A stretch of DNA of 64,000 nucleotides from Limnanthes douglasii subsp. nivea (lineage: Eukaryota; Streptophyta; Magnoliopsida; Brassicales; Limnanthaceae): contig JAUPFV010000002.1 in the NCBI GenBank assembly GCA_036936605.1, forward strand, positions 130,804,376-130,868,375. Direction: 5' to 3'. Shown here piece after piece: positions 44,377-55,475 of this stretch (positions are counted from its first letter, which is position 1; every line of letters starts with the position of its first letter). Under the pieces are notes generated by a model, which was not told where the DNA came from, ran no database searches, and saw nothing but the letters and a program-made list of their open reading frames with translations. The position numbers and the translations under genes were made by a program.

Positions 44377-44626
44377 CTGGTTGAATTTTTCCGAATTAGA
44401 GAAGGAAAAGAAAGTTGAACTAGAGAGACGCACTATTGCTGGTCTCTCAGTCTCCCCAGGCGACAAGTCTAATAAACCATCTCAAGAAGCTGATCAAGGA
44501 TCATCTTATACCAGGAATCCAAAACCCAAACGTCTATTCAAGCAAAACCTTTCACCAATCCCATCAGGCTCCTCTGTTCAAGAGTCTCAACCTTCTACTC
44601 CCAAAAAAAAAGCAGTATCAATAACC
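44377..44626 (+). pseudogene. Extra-ORF N-terminal fragment
   Basis: Encodes GWLNFSELEKEKKVELERR, then TIAGLSVSP, KPKRLFKQNLSPI and SGSSVQESQP. This parallels GWINLS-LEIAQKVEKERR, GLPSSP, KPKKLFQSTLSPI and SGSSVQESVP at 7554-7770. It shows that the TAG at 7575 replaces a Glu codon. The fragment ends where LTR-like homology starts (44627). Confidence 0.85.
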
Positions 44627-44900
44627 TCATTAATTATTTCTTTAAAAACTAATCCATAAACTTTATGTTTGGACGTAAGTGTCAACATTCGAGTTTAATA
44701 ATTCACAAAATCTGATTTTGGTATAGTATTTACCTAATTATCCTTATAAATAGTTTTTATTTATTAGTTTAATTCTTATATATATATATATATATATATT
44801 ATCTGATTATTTATTAACTAGGTCGTCTATCCATAATAACTAATGCATTATTAAGTATATGACTATTTATCCTAAATAAAAATTAGAACAATTTAAACCA
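44627..44900 (-). repeat. LTR remnant of copia element 3 (right copy)
   Basis: Homologous to 39361-39600 and containing a (TA)n run at about 44779-44800. It is joined abruptly to the extra-ORF fragment. If it is the 5' LTR of copia 3, the Tat-derived block 43753-44626 lies between it and gag and must be an insertion or rearrangement. Confidence 0.5.
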
Positions 44901-45206
44901 ATATTTGGTGTTGATTACTAATGTATCAGTTGTGTTTCAATAAAGGATGATATAAATGATCATATAATAGTATTTCATATTGTTGGTTTTTAGAATACTA
45001 ATTCACATATTTAAACACAGTTGGGCATGTCGTGTTACTTACTAGTATATCAAGCTAATTTTTAAATAACCATGATATATACATGGTCATGGTCATGTAT
45101 TATAATGGTACTAACTAATAAAATAAATGATAATTTTTTTTAAAGAACACCCTATCTAGGTAACGAATAGCTCTAAAATAACGACTAGTTTCTTAGGTAA
45201 TTTTCA

Positions 45207-45615
45207 GGCTTTGAACAGTAACTCGTCCTTGGACTATCGACTTTGGTGACAGATAGTCCCTGGACTTTCAAAATTCCGTTCGTAGTCCTTGGACTATCCA
45301 GTTTGGTGACATATAGTCCCTGGACGTTCAAAAGTCCGCTGGTAGTCCCTGGACTATCCAGTTTGGATAAAGTTAGTCACATGCGCATGTTTATTAGAGG
45401 GACTAACTTTATCAAAAATAGAAAGTCAAAGGACTAAATTTATCGAAAATAAATAGTTGAAGGACTATTTGTCACAAAAATTGATAGTCAACACATGCAA
45501 GGGGATTAACTTTATCCAAACTGAATAGTCGAGGGACTACGATCGGACTTTTGAAAGTCCAGGGACTATCTGTCACCAAGTGCGATAGTCTAGGGACGAG
45601 TTACTGTTCAAATCC
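45207..45615. mobile_element. MULE-type MITE, 409 bp, perfect 9-bp TSD
   Basis: Target duplication TAATTTTCA at 45198-45206 and 45616-45624. The ends are GGCTTTGAACAGTAACTCG and its near-perfect inverse at the right end. Inverted homology continues for about 80 nt (ggtgacagatagtccctgg on the left; reverse complement on the right). The left arm has an extra internal unit of about 60 bp ('tagtccctggac.ttcaaaa.tccg.t.gtagtcc'). There is no coding capacity. The 9-bp TSD and long TIR fit the Mutator superfamily, though its ends are not those of the 7.95-kb MULE. Confidence 0.92.
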
Positions 45616-45899
45616 TAATTTTCACTTTGGTTGTTGGTTTTTATGGTGGCTTAAGGCTATCTAGTCGAAAAATCCACCGGATTATGCATCTTCAACTATC
45701 ACACGCTACTTCTTTAGCCTATGCTTGTCTCAGTTTGATTCCTCATACTTAATCCATTCTAAAGATGGAAATTTGTTATGCTCTATCAAGAAAATCACAA
45801 CTATCATAAATTAGTTTATGTATTTAAGGCAATATCTTTCTCCCAATTTGCAACAATTGAATCTTCATTTGTACCACTATTGGTGTGGTTTATTTCTGA

Positions 45900-46380
45900 T
45901 CAAAAGGTGTTTTGGAAAATAGTTTCTGGAATTTAATATGTTGAGTGAGAAGTAGAGAGATAAAAGTGGTGTATACTAGCATTAAATTTCTATCACCCCA
46001 TTAATGAAAGTAGTTGGGATATTTATACTTGTTTAATGGGTTGTGGGCCTTCCGGGTCGGATCATGGTTTTGGGTTAAGTTTAAAAACCCATAAGCCTAA
46101 GATAAGAAATTACTAGCAACCAGCTGAGTCACAGTCCACTTGTTTGTCTTGTTCGGTGGGGCATGGTACTGGATATGTCCGAACCGCCCTCCGGATATAT
46201 ATAATAATATGTGTCAACGAAATCAGACCTCATCAGTAGGCCTAAGATAAGAAATGACTAGCAACCAGCTGAGTCACCGTCCATTTGTTTGTCCTCTTTG
46301 GTGGGGCATAGTATTAGATATGTCTGAACTACCTTCCAGATATATACAATAATATGTGTCAAATAAATCCGACCTCATCA
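45900..46380 (-). repeat. Solo or broken Tat-family LTR with internal tandem duplication
   Basis: Shares TATA block (gatatttatac near 46017), 'tgggccttccgggtcgg' and the terminal motif ending 'gacctcatca' with the LTR at 6640-7086. The U3-terminal part is duplicated: 46095-46235 and 46240-46380, period 145, about 85-90% alike by eye. No gag or pol is attached. Confidence 0.75.
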
Positions 46381-46584
46381 ACTGTAACTTTCATTTGCAA
46401 CAAATTCATATAATTTTGTTTCCTCTTAAATATCATATTCACTTCAATGTGGTATTTCATTCTTAAATAATACTATAGATCTCTCTATGAAGTGTTGGAG
46501 AAAATATGTAAAAAACACATATAGCTTATGAGGACCAATGTTAGTGGTTTTTTAGTCAATCTTGTCATTTTGATGTTAAGACAT

Positions 46585-48740
46585 AGTCTGTTACCAACCT
46601 TTGTTGAGTTTCAAGCTCATGTTAGTGAACTTTAATACAATCATCCAGAGGTCCAATAGAGACGTATTCTCCAACATCATTGTCTTGACCTACAACGCAG
46701 ATGTCTTATATGTCACCAGCGTCATGCTTAATCAGCCTCTACGAGATATTTTATCTCATCGACTTAGGTTTCTGGTGATTTTGGGTTTGAAAAGGCCGTC
46801 GGTGGATCTATGGAGGTCTTTGATTCTCAAGGCTCTAAATCTGATATAGTCGATGGTTTTCTGGGTTGATATATAGGCAACGGTGTTGCTAAGGTTGGTG
46901 ATATCATGATGATCATAAAGTGATCTAGGAAGGCCGACAGTTTTCATTGGAAGAAGAAGAGGACTTTTGATGACAGACATGGGTTGACTCAGGGTTCTCC
47001 TAAGACTTTATTGTATGAAGCAGAAACGCAAAACTAATTTACCTTTTGGGTTCTATGTTAGACCAATCGAGGGTTCTAACAATTACGTTCTGGATAGTTT
47101 TGACCAAGCCTCGATTGCATATATTAATCGGGTTCAATGGGCCTTCGTAGAAGTAACTATAATGAAGTTCTTGTCCGCATTATCGGATTTGTCCTCGAAT
47201 AGGTACATATATTCTTTTGGAAGATGGAGAAGTAGGGTTCTAGAAATGCATCTGCCGCAATACCCAAATTAGAATGAAAATATTACATATCGTAGTAACA
47301 AAAGGTTACCCCTGTCTTAATAGAGTTTTGGCCCTCCTTATTCCATAGTCCAACACTATGGATAAGATATTTATGACTTATATGGTAATGTGCTACAAAT
47401 TAAAAATTCCTTATTTAGTATTAAAACAATAAATTATCGGGCCTAATAGATTCAACTCTAGCTTCTTCAAGAATTCGTGGGATATTATGGGTAATAATAT
47501 ATGCAATGGGATCATGGACTTCTTCAATTTTGGGTGAATTTCACTTCTATGGCCCTCATCCTAAAAAAGGACACCCTCACATACACAACCTATTTGAGGC
47601 CTATTGCTTTATGAAATGTAGTGTACAAGGCTATTTCCAAGTTTTTAGCTAAGAAAATCATGACTCATTCTAGTACTTGATTAAAAAATCTCAATCTGCT
47701 TTCATCTCCGGAAGGACCATCTTTTCGGACATCCTTCTTACCCAAAAACTTATCACGGTTACAACACTAACTATAAAGTCAATATGGTCACTCTAAATAT
47801 AAAATTTATGAAAGCCTTCGATAATGTTTATTGGAACCTCGTTCTTAATATCCTTCTCGTTTTAGAATTTCTTAGAAAAAGATGAGCTCTTGGGTTGTCC
47901 AATATATCAGTACTCCTTATTATAATAGTAACTTAAATAACGATCATATTGGCAATTTTCCTGGTACGAAAGGTCCAAGGAAAAGTGATCATCTATCCCT
48001 TTTTCTTTTCGTTCTCGTAATGCAAGTTTTATCCAGTATTCTTAGAGATAAGTCAACGACATGAATTTAAAATTCCATTATAAATGTTATGAACTCAAAA
48101 TAGTCAATCTATATTTTGTTGTTGACTTAATGATTTTAATTTCCATGGAGATTTAAAATCTCTTAATCTTATCAAATATGGTTTAGATGTTTTTTTCTCG
48201 CTCTCTGGTGTACAAGTCAGTCAAACCAAAAGTTACATTTTCCTCTTGGGGGTTATCTTCACCCTTAGAAATAATTTCATCATCTTTTGAGGGTACATGA
48301 TCAACTCCCTTCATGTTTAATACCTCGCAGTTTCCTTCCTCAAAGATCGACTTTTATATACTAATTGGTACCCTCTCCTTCATAATATCATTTCGTGTAT
48401 AGGTTTTTTGATTTTAAATCATGTATCAAATGTGAACCTACTCCAGCTCATCAAGTATGTTCTATTTGGCGGCCAAGTATGTTCTATTTGGCCGCCAAGT
48501 ATACTAGTCTTTAATCAGTATTATCCCTTCAAGGATTCTCAAAGAGCTTTCTCAATTCTTTCGTTGTTTCCTTTGGTCTGGCCACAAGATGAACATCTCA
48601 GGGTCTAAAGTGGTTTGGTCTTATCTTACATTGCTCATAAAATAAAGGGCTTGGTATTGGAGACCTAAAAACTTGGAATCAGTCGGTTGTCTTTAAAAAC
48701 TTGTGGAAATAATCTTAAAGTTTCAGACATTATTCAGGAT
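46585..48740 (+). pseudogene. LINE 2 (L1-like) ORF2 remnant, RT to zf-RVT linker
   Basis: Visible parts in order: the linker after the endonuclease (FNTIIQRSNRDVFSNI, about 46625); RT start NRFNSSFFKNSWDIMGNNIC (about 47455); SAFISGRT-like text at 47690; KVNMVTLNIKFMKAFDNVYW (about 47780, the RT segment that normally carries a catalytic Asp in DxxKAFD); GNFPGTKGPRKSDHLSLFLF then VLVMQVLSSILRDK (about 47950-48050, normally RGLRQGDPLSP); LQLIKYVLFGGQV (about 48440); GLGIGDLKTWNQSVVFKNLWK (about 48650-48710). Frameshifts and stops occur throughout. The YxDD segment is not clearly seen. Confidence 0.78.
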
Positions 48741-48741
48741 G

Positions 48742-49345
48742 GGCTGTGTAGATATTTTCGAGATGATCTTGTAGATGACATTGCAGCTGGAGATGGGGCG
48801 GTAGTTAGAGGGGGAGGAAGGGTTGTCAGTTTTAGGGATTAGGGCAATAAGGGTTTTGTTCCAGTCTGGATCCAAGTGCCCGCAGAGGAAGAAGTGCTTG
48901 ACGGCAGCACAAATGTCAGGGCCCACAATATCCTAGCAGGCTTTAAAGAAGCATGCGCTATAACCGTCCGGGCAAGGGGATTTGTCACTGTCAATGTCGA
49001 AGAGGGCAGCCCTAAACTCCGAGTCGGAGGAGGGCTTGGTCATTTGGATTTGTCCGAGGGGAAGACGGTATGGTTTATGAGGGACGTGACTTTGGCAAGG
49101 CCGGGTAACCGGTGGCGCTAGAGGAACCAAGCAGGTTTTGGAAATGGGAAAGGAAGGTGGACGAGATAGTTTTAGGGTTGGAACTGGAGCGCCCATCAGG
49201 AGTGGTGATCGAGAGGATTTTGTTTCTGGCCCGGTGGGCCTTAATGCTATTGTGGAAGAATTTGGAGTTTTTGTCACCAAGCTTGAGCCAAGTCTCATGG
49301 GACTTTTTCTTGAGGAAGGATTCCTCGGCTCGGCTAAAGGTGGAC
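48742..49345 (-). pseudogene. LINE 3 ORF2 fragment (RT N-terminal part), minus strand
   Basis: From the right: LKKKSHETWLKLGDKNSKFF (about 49300) and HNSIKAHRARNKILSI, then a frame change, then SSDSEFRAALFDIDSDKSPC (about 49020-48960), GYSACFFKAC, GPDICAAVKHFFLCGHLDPD, TLIALIPKTDNPSSPSNYRP and NVIYKIISKI. It is GC-richer and far better preserved than LINE 2, so it is younger and from a different subfamily. It ends abruptly at about 48742, next to the end of LINE 2. Confidence 0.85.
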
Positions 49346-50382
49346 GGTGGATATTATTTGGATTCTACCAACAATTCTCGTATTGGATTGGTGATGGTGG
49401 CATTGTTCCTCATGTTTGTTTTTTTCTACATCGACATTTTTTTTTGGATAATTCATTTAAGACCCCTTTTCATTTATCGGTATTATTTGTGTTATCGCGA
49501 CAAGTTTCAGTGTTGTCGCTCTTTTTTATTTCAAATGTCAAATCTATATCTTTTTGTTTCATTTTTTTTTATTTTCCGATCTAGATCTAAATTTTCAGTA
49601 ATAACATGTTGCAGGTTCGAATATAGTCTCATGCATTTTCTAGTATTTTAATGTATCCTATTATAATCTCATGTATTCCAGTTGTTTATGCATGTATTCC
49701 GGTTGTTTATGTATTTTGTTGTTATCGCTGTACAATTTTCCGGTAATATTTATGTTTCTGGTTGTTTTCGGATGTATTTTGGTGTTTCCATAATATATCT
49801 CATAACACTATAAATTTATTTATAATGTATTTACTATATATCTTTTTAAATAGTAGTTATAGTTTATTCAATTAGTTATTATTAAAAATATATAAAATAT
49901 TATAGTCTCGAGGATTACACGGTATTAAATAATTATTTCATGATTGTATATATAAAAAAATTATCACCATCAACTATTATGGGAAAACTAACAAAGGAGA
50001 GGTCCTTACAAGGTCGAGCTCAGTATGGTTCATTGCGTAGCGTTGAGTGAGACTAGTTCATCAATTTTGTTCACGGAAAATTTGATTAGACTCATTACCT
50101 GGCCCCTAGAGACGCTTGATACTTTATCAATTCGCTTATTTATATCGTGTACAAGGTATGAGACTCAGTATGACCTTTACGTAGCCCGTAAACGTGGCAA
50201 GTTAGCCGGTTCGTATAAGATAACTCATTGGTTTATGATCAATGTGACCTCTTGCATAGCCCGTAGGCGTGGTCACTTACCCATTTGCTATTGTAAGACC
50301 ATATAGATTTAAACAAACAAACACACATACTCGCAAAAGCATATAAATTATATTAAAAATCTAAATGTTAGTTTGATGCCTC
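49346..50382. other. Region left of Tat element 2; includes diverged 75-bp tandem repeat
   Basis: Positions 49440-50000 are T-rich with repeated 'ttccggttgtttatg' type words near 49675-49770. At 50155-50305 two diverged copies with period 75 share 'tgacct...agcccgta..cgtgg' (agcccgta at 50183 and 50258). As this lies just past pol of Tat 2, it is probably its 3' non-coding region or LTR. The frame 50025-50306 is not a gene. Confidence 0.45.
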
Positions 50383-50439
50383 ATTAAAAAAACCACCACG
50401 CTCCATCAGGGGGAAAAGAGTGTATTTACTGAATTACAA

Positions 50440-51560
50440 CGTGTAGCGATATAATTTAAGGTGATTAATGTTCCAAGGATGCTTTAAAGCGTTAACCTCA
50501 GCATCGGCGAGGTGATAAGCTCTGTTGTGTCCCTTGGATATAACCTAGTACAAGCCATCCCAAATTGGTCTTAATTTTCCTCCTGCTCTATCACCGGATC
50601 CGTAAAAAATATTCTGCGTGACCATATTCCCCACTTGGAAGTTGTGCAGCTTAAGGTGAGCGTTAAATCACCCACCTTCTATAATGCTCTTTCTGAACCC
50701 GTGTTTGATCACGACGCTCTTCTATGAGGTCCACAATTACAGTATAATCTGTGGTGTTATTGCTCTCCGCATAACTAACTATACAATAGTTTGGTACGAT
50801 TATTTATGTAGGTACCACGGCTTCGTTTCCGTAAACAAGTGCGAGACGAGTATCACATTTATTTTTACGAGGAGTAATCTAATATGCCTATAAGACCTCA
50901 TGCAATTTGTCTAGCCACTTGTCCTTATCTCATTCAAGCTTCTTTTTAATGCCTTCCAAGATGGTGCGGTTGGTGACTTCGACTTGGTTGTTTTCCTCTG
51001 GGTAATAAGGTGTGGAGAAGTATTGACTGATCGTATAACGCTTGCAAAATTTTGTTACCACAGCAGTTTGAAATTCTGGACCGTTTTCTGTCATCAAGAT
51101 GTGGGGTATGCCAAACATAGTAAGGATTTGATTGTGGAAGAAATCACATATCTCTTGGGCTCGGGTTCAAAAAAGAGCTTTGGCTTCTACCCACATCGAA
51201 AAGTAATCCAGTACGACAATGAGAAACTGCCTCCTACCAGTTGTTATAGGAAATGGCTCAACAAGGTCGATGCTCCACTTATCAAAATGGCAAGGGACGA
51301 CTATATGATGCATCATCTTACTCGGTAGATGCCCGGTATTGGAAAACTGTTGACACTGGTGGCATTGCTAGATAAGTCGTTTTGCGTCGGTAGCCAGTTC
51401 TGGCCATTAGTAACCTGCAAGTAGAAAACGTTGAATAAAACTCATGTACTCACAGTGTGCCCTGCCTCTCCAGTGTGTAGGTTCCTCAGAACTGAGGTAG
51501 CTTTTTCTTGATCGAGGCAACGTAGTAGGGTTCGTGTTTCACTTTTTTGGTATATGACAT
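50440..51560 (-). pseudogene. Tat element 2 integrase
   Basis: From the right: zinc-binding part (near 51400-51300), then the core with IPHILMTENGPEF (about 51090), where the second catalytic Asp of TDNG is changed to Glu. The catalytic Glu is kept in NNQVEVTNRTILEGIKKKLE (about 50940). The C-terminal end has HNFQVGNMVTQNIF and KHPWNINHLKLYRY (about 50460). Stops and shifts. It is followed by a conserved 'gcctcattaaaaaaacc' block at 50380 like the one beside Tat 1. No extra ORF was seen downstream. Confidence 0.8.
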
Positions 51561-51749
51561 TATCTAACATATAATATTTGACAACCCGCAGGTGAAGAGC
51601 CCGAGCGGCTGTCTTATCGGAAGGGAGAACGACATAATTTAATTATAAAATATATGTTTGTCTCTAATCATTAGTGTGTCGATGGCATGGATGGTTTCAC
51701 TCTGAGTAACCAGTTCAGTAGTCGGCAATTGTTGTGTGAGGATGAAAGG

Positions 51750-52480
51750 GTGCCCACCCAAAGTTGCGGCCTTAGCCAATGAGTTGGCGATGGAGTTTTC
51801 TTGGCGCGGAACTTGTTCGTAGAGTACCGTGTCAAATTTGGACTCGTACTCCTTGTGTATTGCTAAGTAGCCGCGGATGCCTTATTTCTTTGCATCATAA
51901 TTTCCCTTAGATTAATTGATGGCTAGCTCTGAGTCTGATCAGATTTGTAGGAGATGAGCCCCGCATATTAAGGCCAGTTTCAAACTGCAAATGACCACTT
52001 CATATTCTGCAACATTATTAGTCACCATAAATTTAAACCAGATCACTTGTCTGACCTCTTCTCTTTTAGGTATTTGGAGGATGACCCCTACACCACCTTT
52101 AGATATGCTCGACACTCCATCGGTCTCGAAAATCCATTCTATTTGCTTGGTTGCTGGTGTACTGGTGTATGAACGACATATGTCCCTCAGCGGGGTGAAC
52201 TCTATCAATAAGTCAACTACGGTCTACCCCTTGATTGCGGTACGTAGTTCAAATTGGATGTCATATTCCCCAATTTCGATGTTCCACGTTAACTTGCCTG
52301 AGGTATCAAGTTTTTGTAGCATCATTTTAAAAAGGAAAGATGTGTGGACAGTAAATGTGTTCCCCTGGAAGTATGGGCGCATTTTCTGGACAACTATCAC
52401 CAGGCCCAATGCAAGTTTCTCGAGGTTGAGGTATCTAGTCTCGACATCGACCATAGTTTTTCTGGTATAGTAGATAGGCC
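51750..52480 (-). pseudogene. Tat element 2 RT connection and RNase H
   Basis: 52224-52454 encodes the RT-RNase H connection (VDVETRYLNLEKLALGLVIV, then KMRPYFQGNTFTVHT). 51939-52208 encodes a plant-type RNase H: WIFETDGVSSISKGGVGVIL (catalytic Asp present), then VTNNVAEYEVVICSLKLALI (catalytic Glu present). A stop separates the two. Position between RT and integrase is as expected. Confidence 0.85.
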
Positions 52481-52559
52481 ACTGAACACCGGTTGGTTCT
52501 CTGACCAGGACTGCACTGACAAAAAATGGTGAAACAAGTAAGTATAAAAATAGCGGTTC

Positions 52560-53300
52560 ACCGACTAGGGGCGGATAAAATCTCTGGCGATGTAAGGTAG
52601 TTTTTCAACTCGTTAAAGGCCTTATTGCATTACTCTATCCAGTCGAATTTTTTAACCCCTCCGAGGATCTTGAAGAACGAGTGACTCTTATCTGAGGCTC
52701 TGGAAAGAAAATGGGAAAGTGCTGCGAGGCCTCTTGTGAGACACTACAGCTCTTTGATATTTGTTGGTGGTGCCATTTTTATGATTGCTTACATTTGGGC
52801 GGGGTCGTCTTCGATGGCCTTTTTCTGACTATGGAGCCTAGGAATTTTCCACTCCTTTCTCCAAAATAGCATTTTATCTGGTTAAGCTTTAAATTAAACT
52901 GGCGCAGTAGGTTGAACACAGTTTGGAGCATCTCAAGCTGTTGGTCGGCTGTATGCATTTTGACGATCATGTCATTAATATATGCTTCCATATACTTACC
53001 TAAGTGTTCTCTAAAAATGTGGTTGACCAGGCGTTGGTATGTAGAACCCGTATTCTTTAATCGAAAAAACATCACTGTGTAACAATACAAGCCTTGCTCG
53101 GTTTGGAACGTCGTGTGTTCTTCATCCGACAGGTTGATGCAGATCTGATTGTAGCTCGAGTATGCGTCCATAAATAAGAGGAACTCACACCCCGAGGTTG
53201 AATCCACGAACTGGTCGATGTGGGGTAGAGGAAATGGATCTTTGGGGCATGCTTGATTCAGGTCAGTGTAAACGACACACATGCGCCATTAACCTCTTTT
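52560..53300 (-). pseudogene. Tat element 2 reverse transcriptase
   Basis: Open for 167 codons at 52779-53282: CVVYTDLNQACPKDPFPLPH, FLLFMDAYSSYNQI (first catalytic Asp), TVMFFRLKNTGSTYQRLVNH, and MEAYINDMIVKM (YVDD-type box, here YIND with one Asp kept and one changed to Asn). Residues of the thumb follow before a frameshift near 52790. The YIND change alone would disable it. Confidence 0.9.
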
Positions 53301-53329
53301 TTTCTTAAGTAAAACCGGGTTTGCTATCT

Positions 53330-55475
53330 ATACCTGATACCGAGCTTGCCTAATATGTCCTATTCTGGAAAATTTCGTCACCTTAGTAGATATGGCTTCT
53401 TGCTTCTCGACAGAAAAATTATGTTGCTTCTGTCGCACGGGTTTGGTATATGAGTTGATAGCCAACTCATGACAGATAACTGAGGAATCGATAGCCAACT
53501 CATGACAGATAACTGCTACTACCTTATTGACCAAGTCTGGAGGATCCTCTTCTGGCTGCTTTGGTTCTCTAGGGTCATCAACAGGCTCAACCGAGGGTGG
53601 TGCATTTCTTCTTTCCTCGGGATGGACGGTTATTGCGTAACATGTCTTTGTCGTACATTGGCTTCCTTGGATAATACTGATTGTGCTTCTTATTGGGTTC
53701 TTGACACATTACATGAACGTGCATGGGATGGCATCCATCCTATACAACCAATATCGGTCGATTATCGCATGACAGGAGTTGGGGGCGTCCGAGATCATAA
53801 ACAGTGTTTTGAGCTTGCATTTAGTAGCTTTGTAACCTATTGTGACCATCAGTTCGACTTCTCTAACACACTGAGACGCCTTACCTTCATATCCGACCAA
53901 GGTTCATTGGGTGGGCTTGTAGGGTGGTACTTTATGCATTAGATTTTAGCTTTCCTTGAAAATGATGTTGGCCGAGCTACCCCATCTACTAGGACTCGTG
54001 TCACCATTACTCCAATAATGTCCAAATTTATCGTCAGCGCATCCTCATAAGGCGTGGTGACACCTCTCAGGTCGTCATCATTAAACGTGAGGTCTGCCAC
54101 AAGGTCTCGGTAGTTACGATAAGAGGAAATTTCAACCTCATATACGTTGTGATCAGTTCATTCCCTTTTGTCGGTTTTTTGTCCTTCGGCTACCTTGGAG
54201 TTTCCACCGGAAATAGTGAAGAGAGATGGAGGGTTTCCCTTTACGTCAGAGACCATGTTACTAGCCATCTCGGACTGCTTTCCAAATCTATCATGAGGTG
54301 ATGGTAAAGCGTCATTCCCTCGGTTAATGGTTATATCTGAATATCCCCCCGCAATGGTGAATAGTCATTGTTGTTTTCCTTTATCTGCTCGTTCGTCGTC
54401 GTCAAGCTTATCCCTATTAATTGGATGCGATTCTTCCCTTACTCGGGTTGACAGTGATGATCGTGCTGTTTAATGAACTGGATGAGTTCTCCACCATTTA
54501 TTAGTCTCTGAATTTCTTCTCAGAGTTTCCAGCACTCATTAGTTGGGTGGCCATGATCATTATGGTAGGAGTAGAAATACATGTTCGATCTTTTAAACAT
54601 AGGGGTGATCATTACTCGCAGCGTTTGATACTTTATTTTTTCCTTTGTACGATCGTAGATGATCGATATAGACTAGTTCAACGGGGTAAATAGCTTGGAT
54701 GGATTTTCATAGTGTAGTAGTCTCCAGCTAGCGTCCTGATGAGGTGCGTCGTCAATTTGTTTTCGGTGGGACTGTCCTCCTTTAGGATCAGCGACATGTC
54801 TGTATGGTGAATTTCCTTTTCGGACTTCATCTACTCGGATGAACGTATCTGCACAGGCGAGCAAGTCTCATATCTTCTTTGTTGGGAATTTAATTAGGTC
54901 AGTATACAGCTCCCCTCGTCGGTTCATGCCTCTCTTGAGGGAGGCTACGGCCATATTTTCTTCTAGATGTGGCCAAGAATTTATGGCGTGAACAAAACAC
55001 TTAATATAACTTTTCAGTAACTCACCTTGTATTCTACAGGCCTGCGATATCGTGAACGGATATCTTCGGTAGACTACTGAACCAGTCCATTTCATTTCCC
55101 TTGAGGGTCATAACCAGGACTCGACATAGCATAGCGTCATTGGGGTTAAATTCCATCATCATATTGCGAAACTGTTCCAGATGTCTCTCCGGATCTCCAG
55201 TTCCATGGTAGGCTTCCATCCTGAACGGGTCAAATTTTCTCAGCAACTAGGCTTCGAGAAATTTTTTCACAAACGGGGACTCCTTGAGGATATAGCTGGA
55301 CATTCTCATTTGCACCGATCGTGTTCCCTCTGATAGACTTCAGGTATGCTCGTATCACCGTTGTGCTCACTCGTCCACTCAGTTTGCTTTATAATTAGTT
55401 CGGTTAGGTGTATTATGTTTTCCCTGTTAATTCTATTTGCTTGGATACCATCTGACTTACTAGATGGTAGATACC
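53330..55475 (-). pseudogene. Tat element 2 gag and protease
   Basis: Gag starts near 55475 in a broken frame. It contains SYILKESPFVKKFLEA, FDPFRMEAYHGTGDPERHLE (about 55200) and LKGNEMDWFSSLP (retrotransposon gag family), then GELLKSYIKCFVHAI. A zinc-knuckle-like YHNDHGHPTNECWKL lies near 54550-54510 with the first Cys lost. Protease: VLVDG (about 53985) is followed, only after a one-base shift, by GSSANIIF, so the D-x-G-S-S-A active-site box is broken by an indel. Downstream 53709-53900 has MVTIGYKATKCKLKTLFMIS, typical of gypsy protease ends. Multiple stops. Confidence 0.8.

Noticed and set aside
49112..49651. 179- and 148-codon plus-strand ORFs
   Set aside because: Their first parts are antisense to LINE 3 RT and the rest is T-rich low-complexity sequence (Phe/Leu-rich).
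50025..50306. 93-codon ORF near Tat 2
   Set aside because: Overlaps a 75-bp tandem repeat in the expected 3' non-coding part of the element; the two repeat copies do not encode similar protein in one frame.
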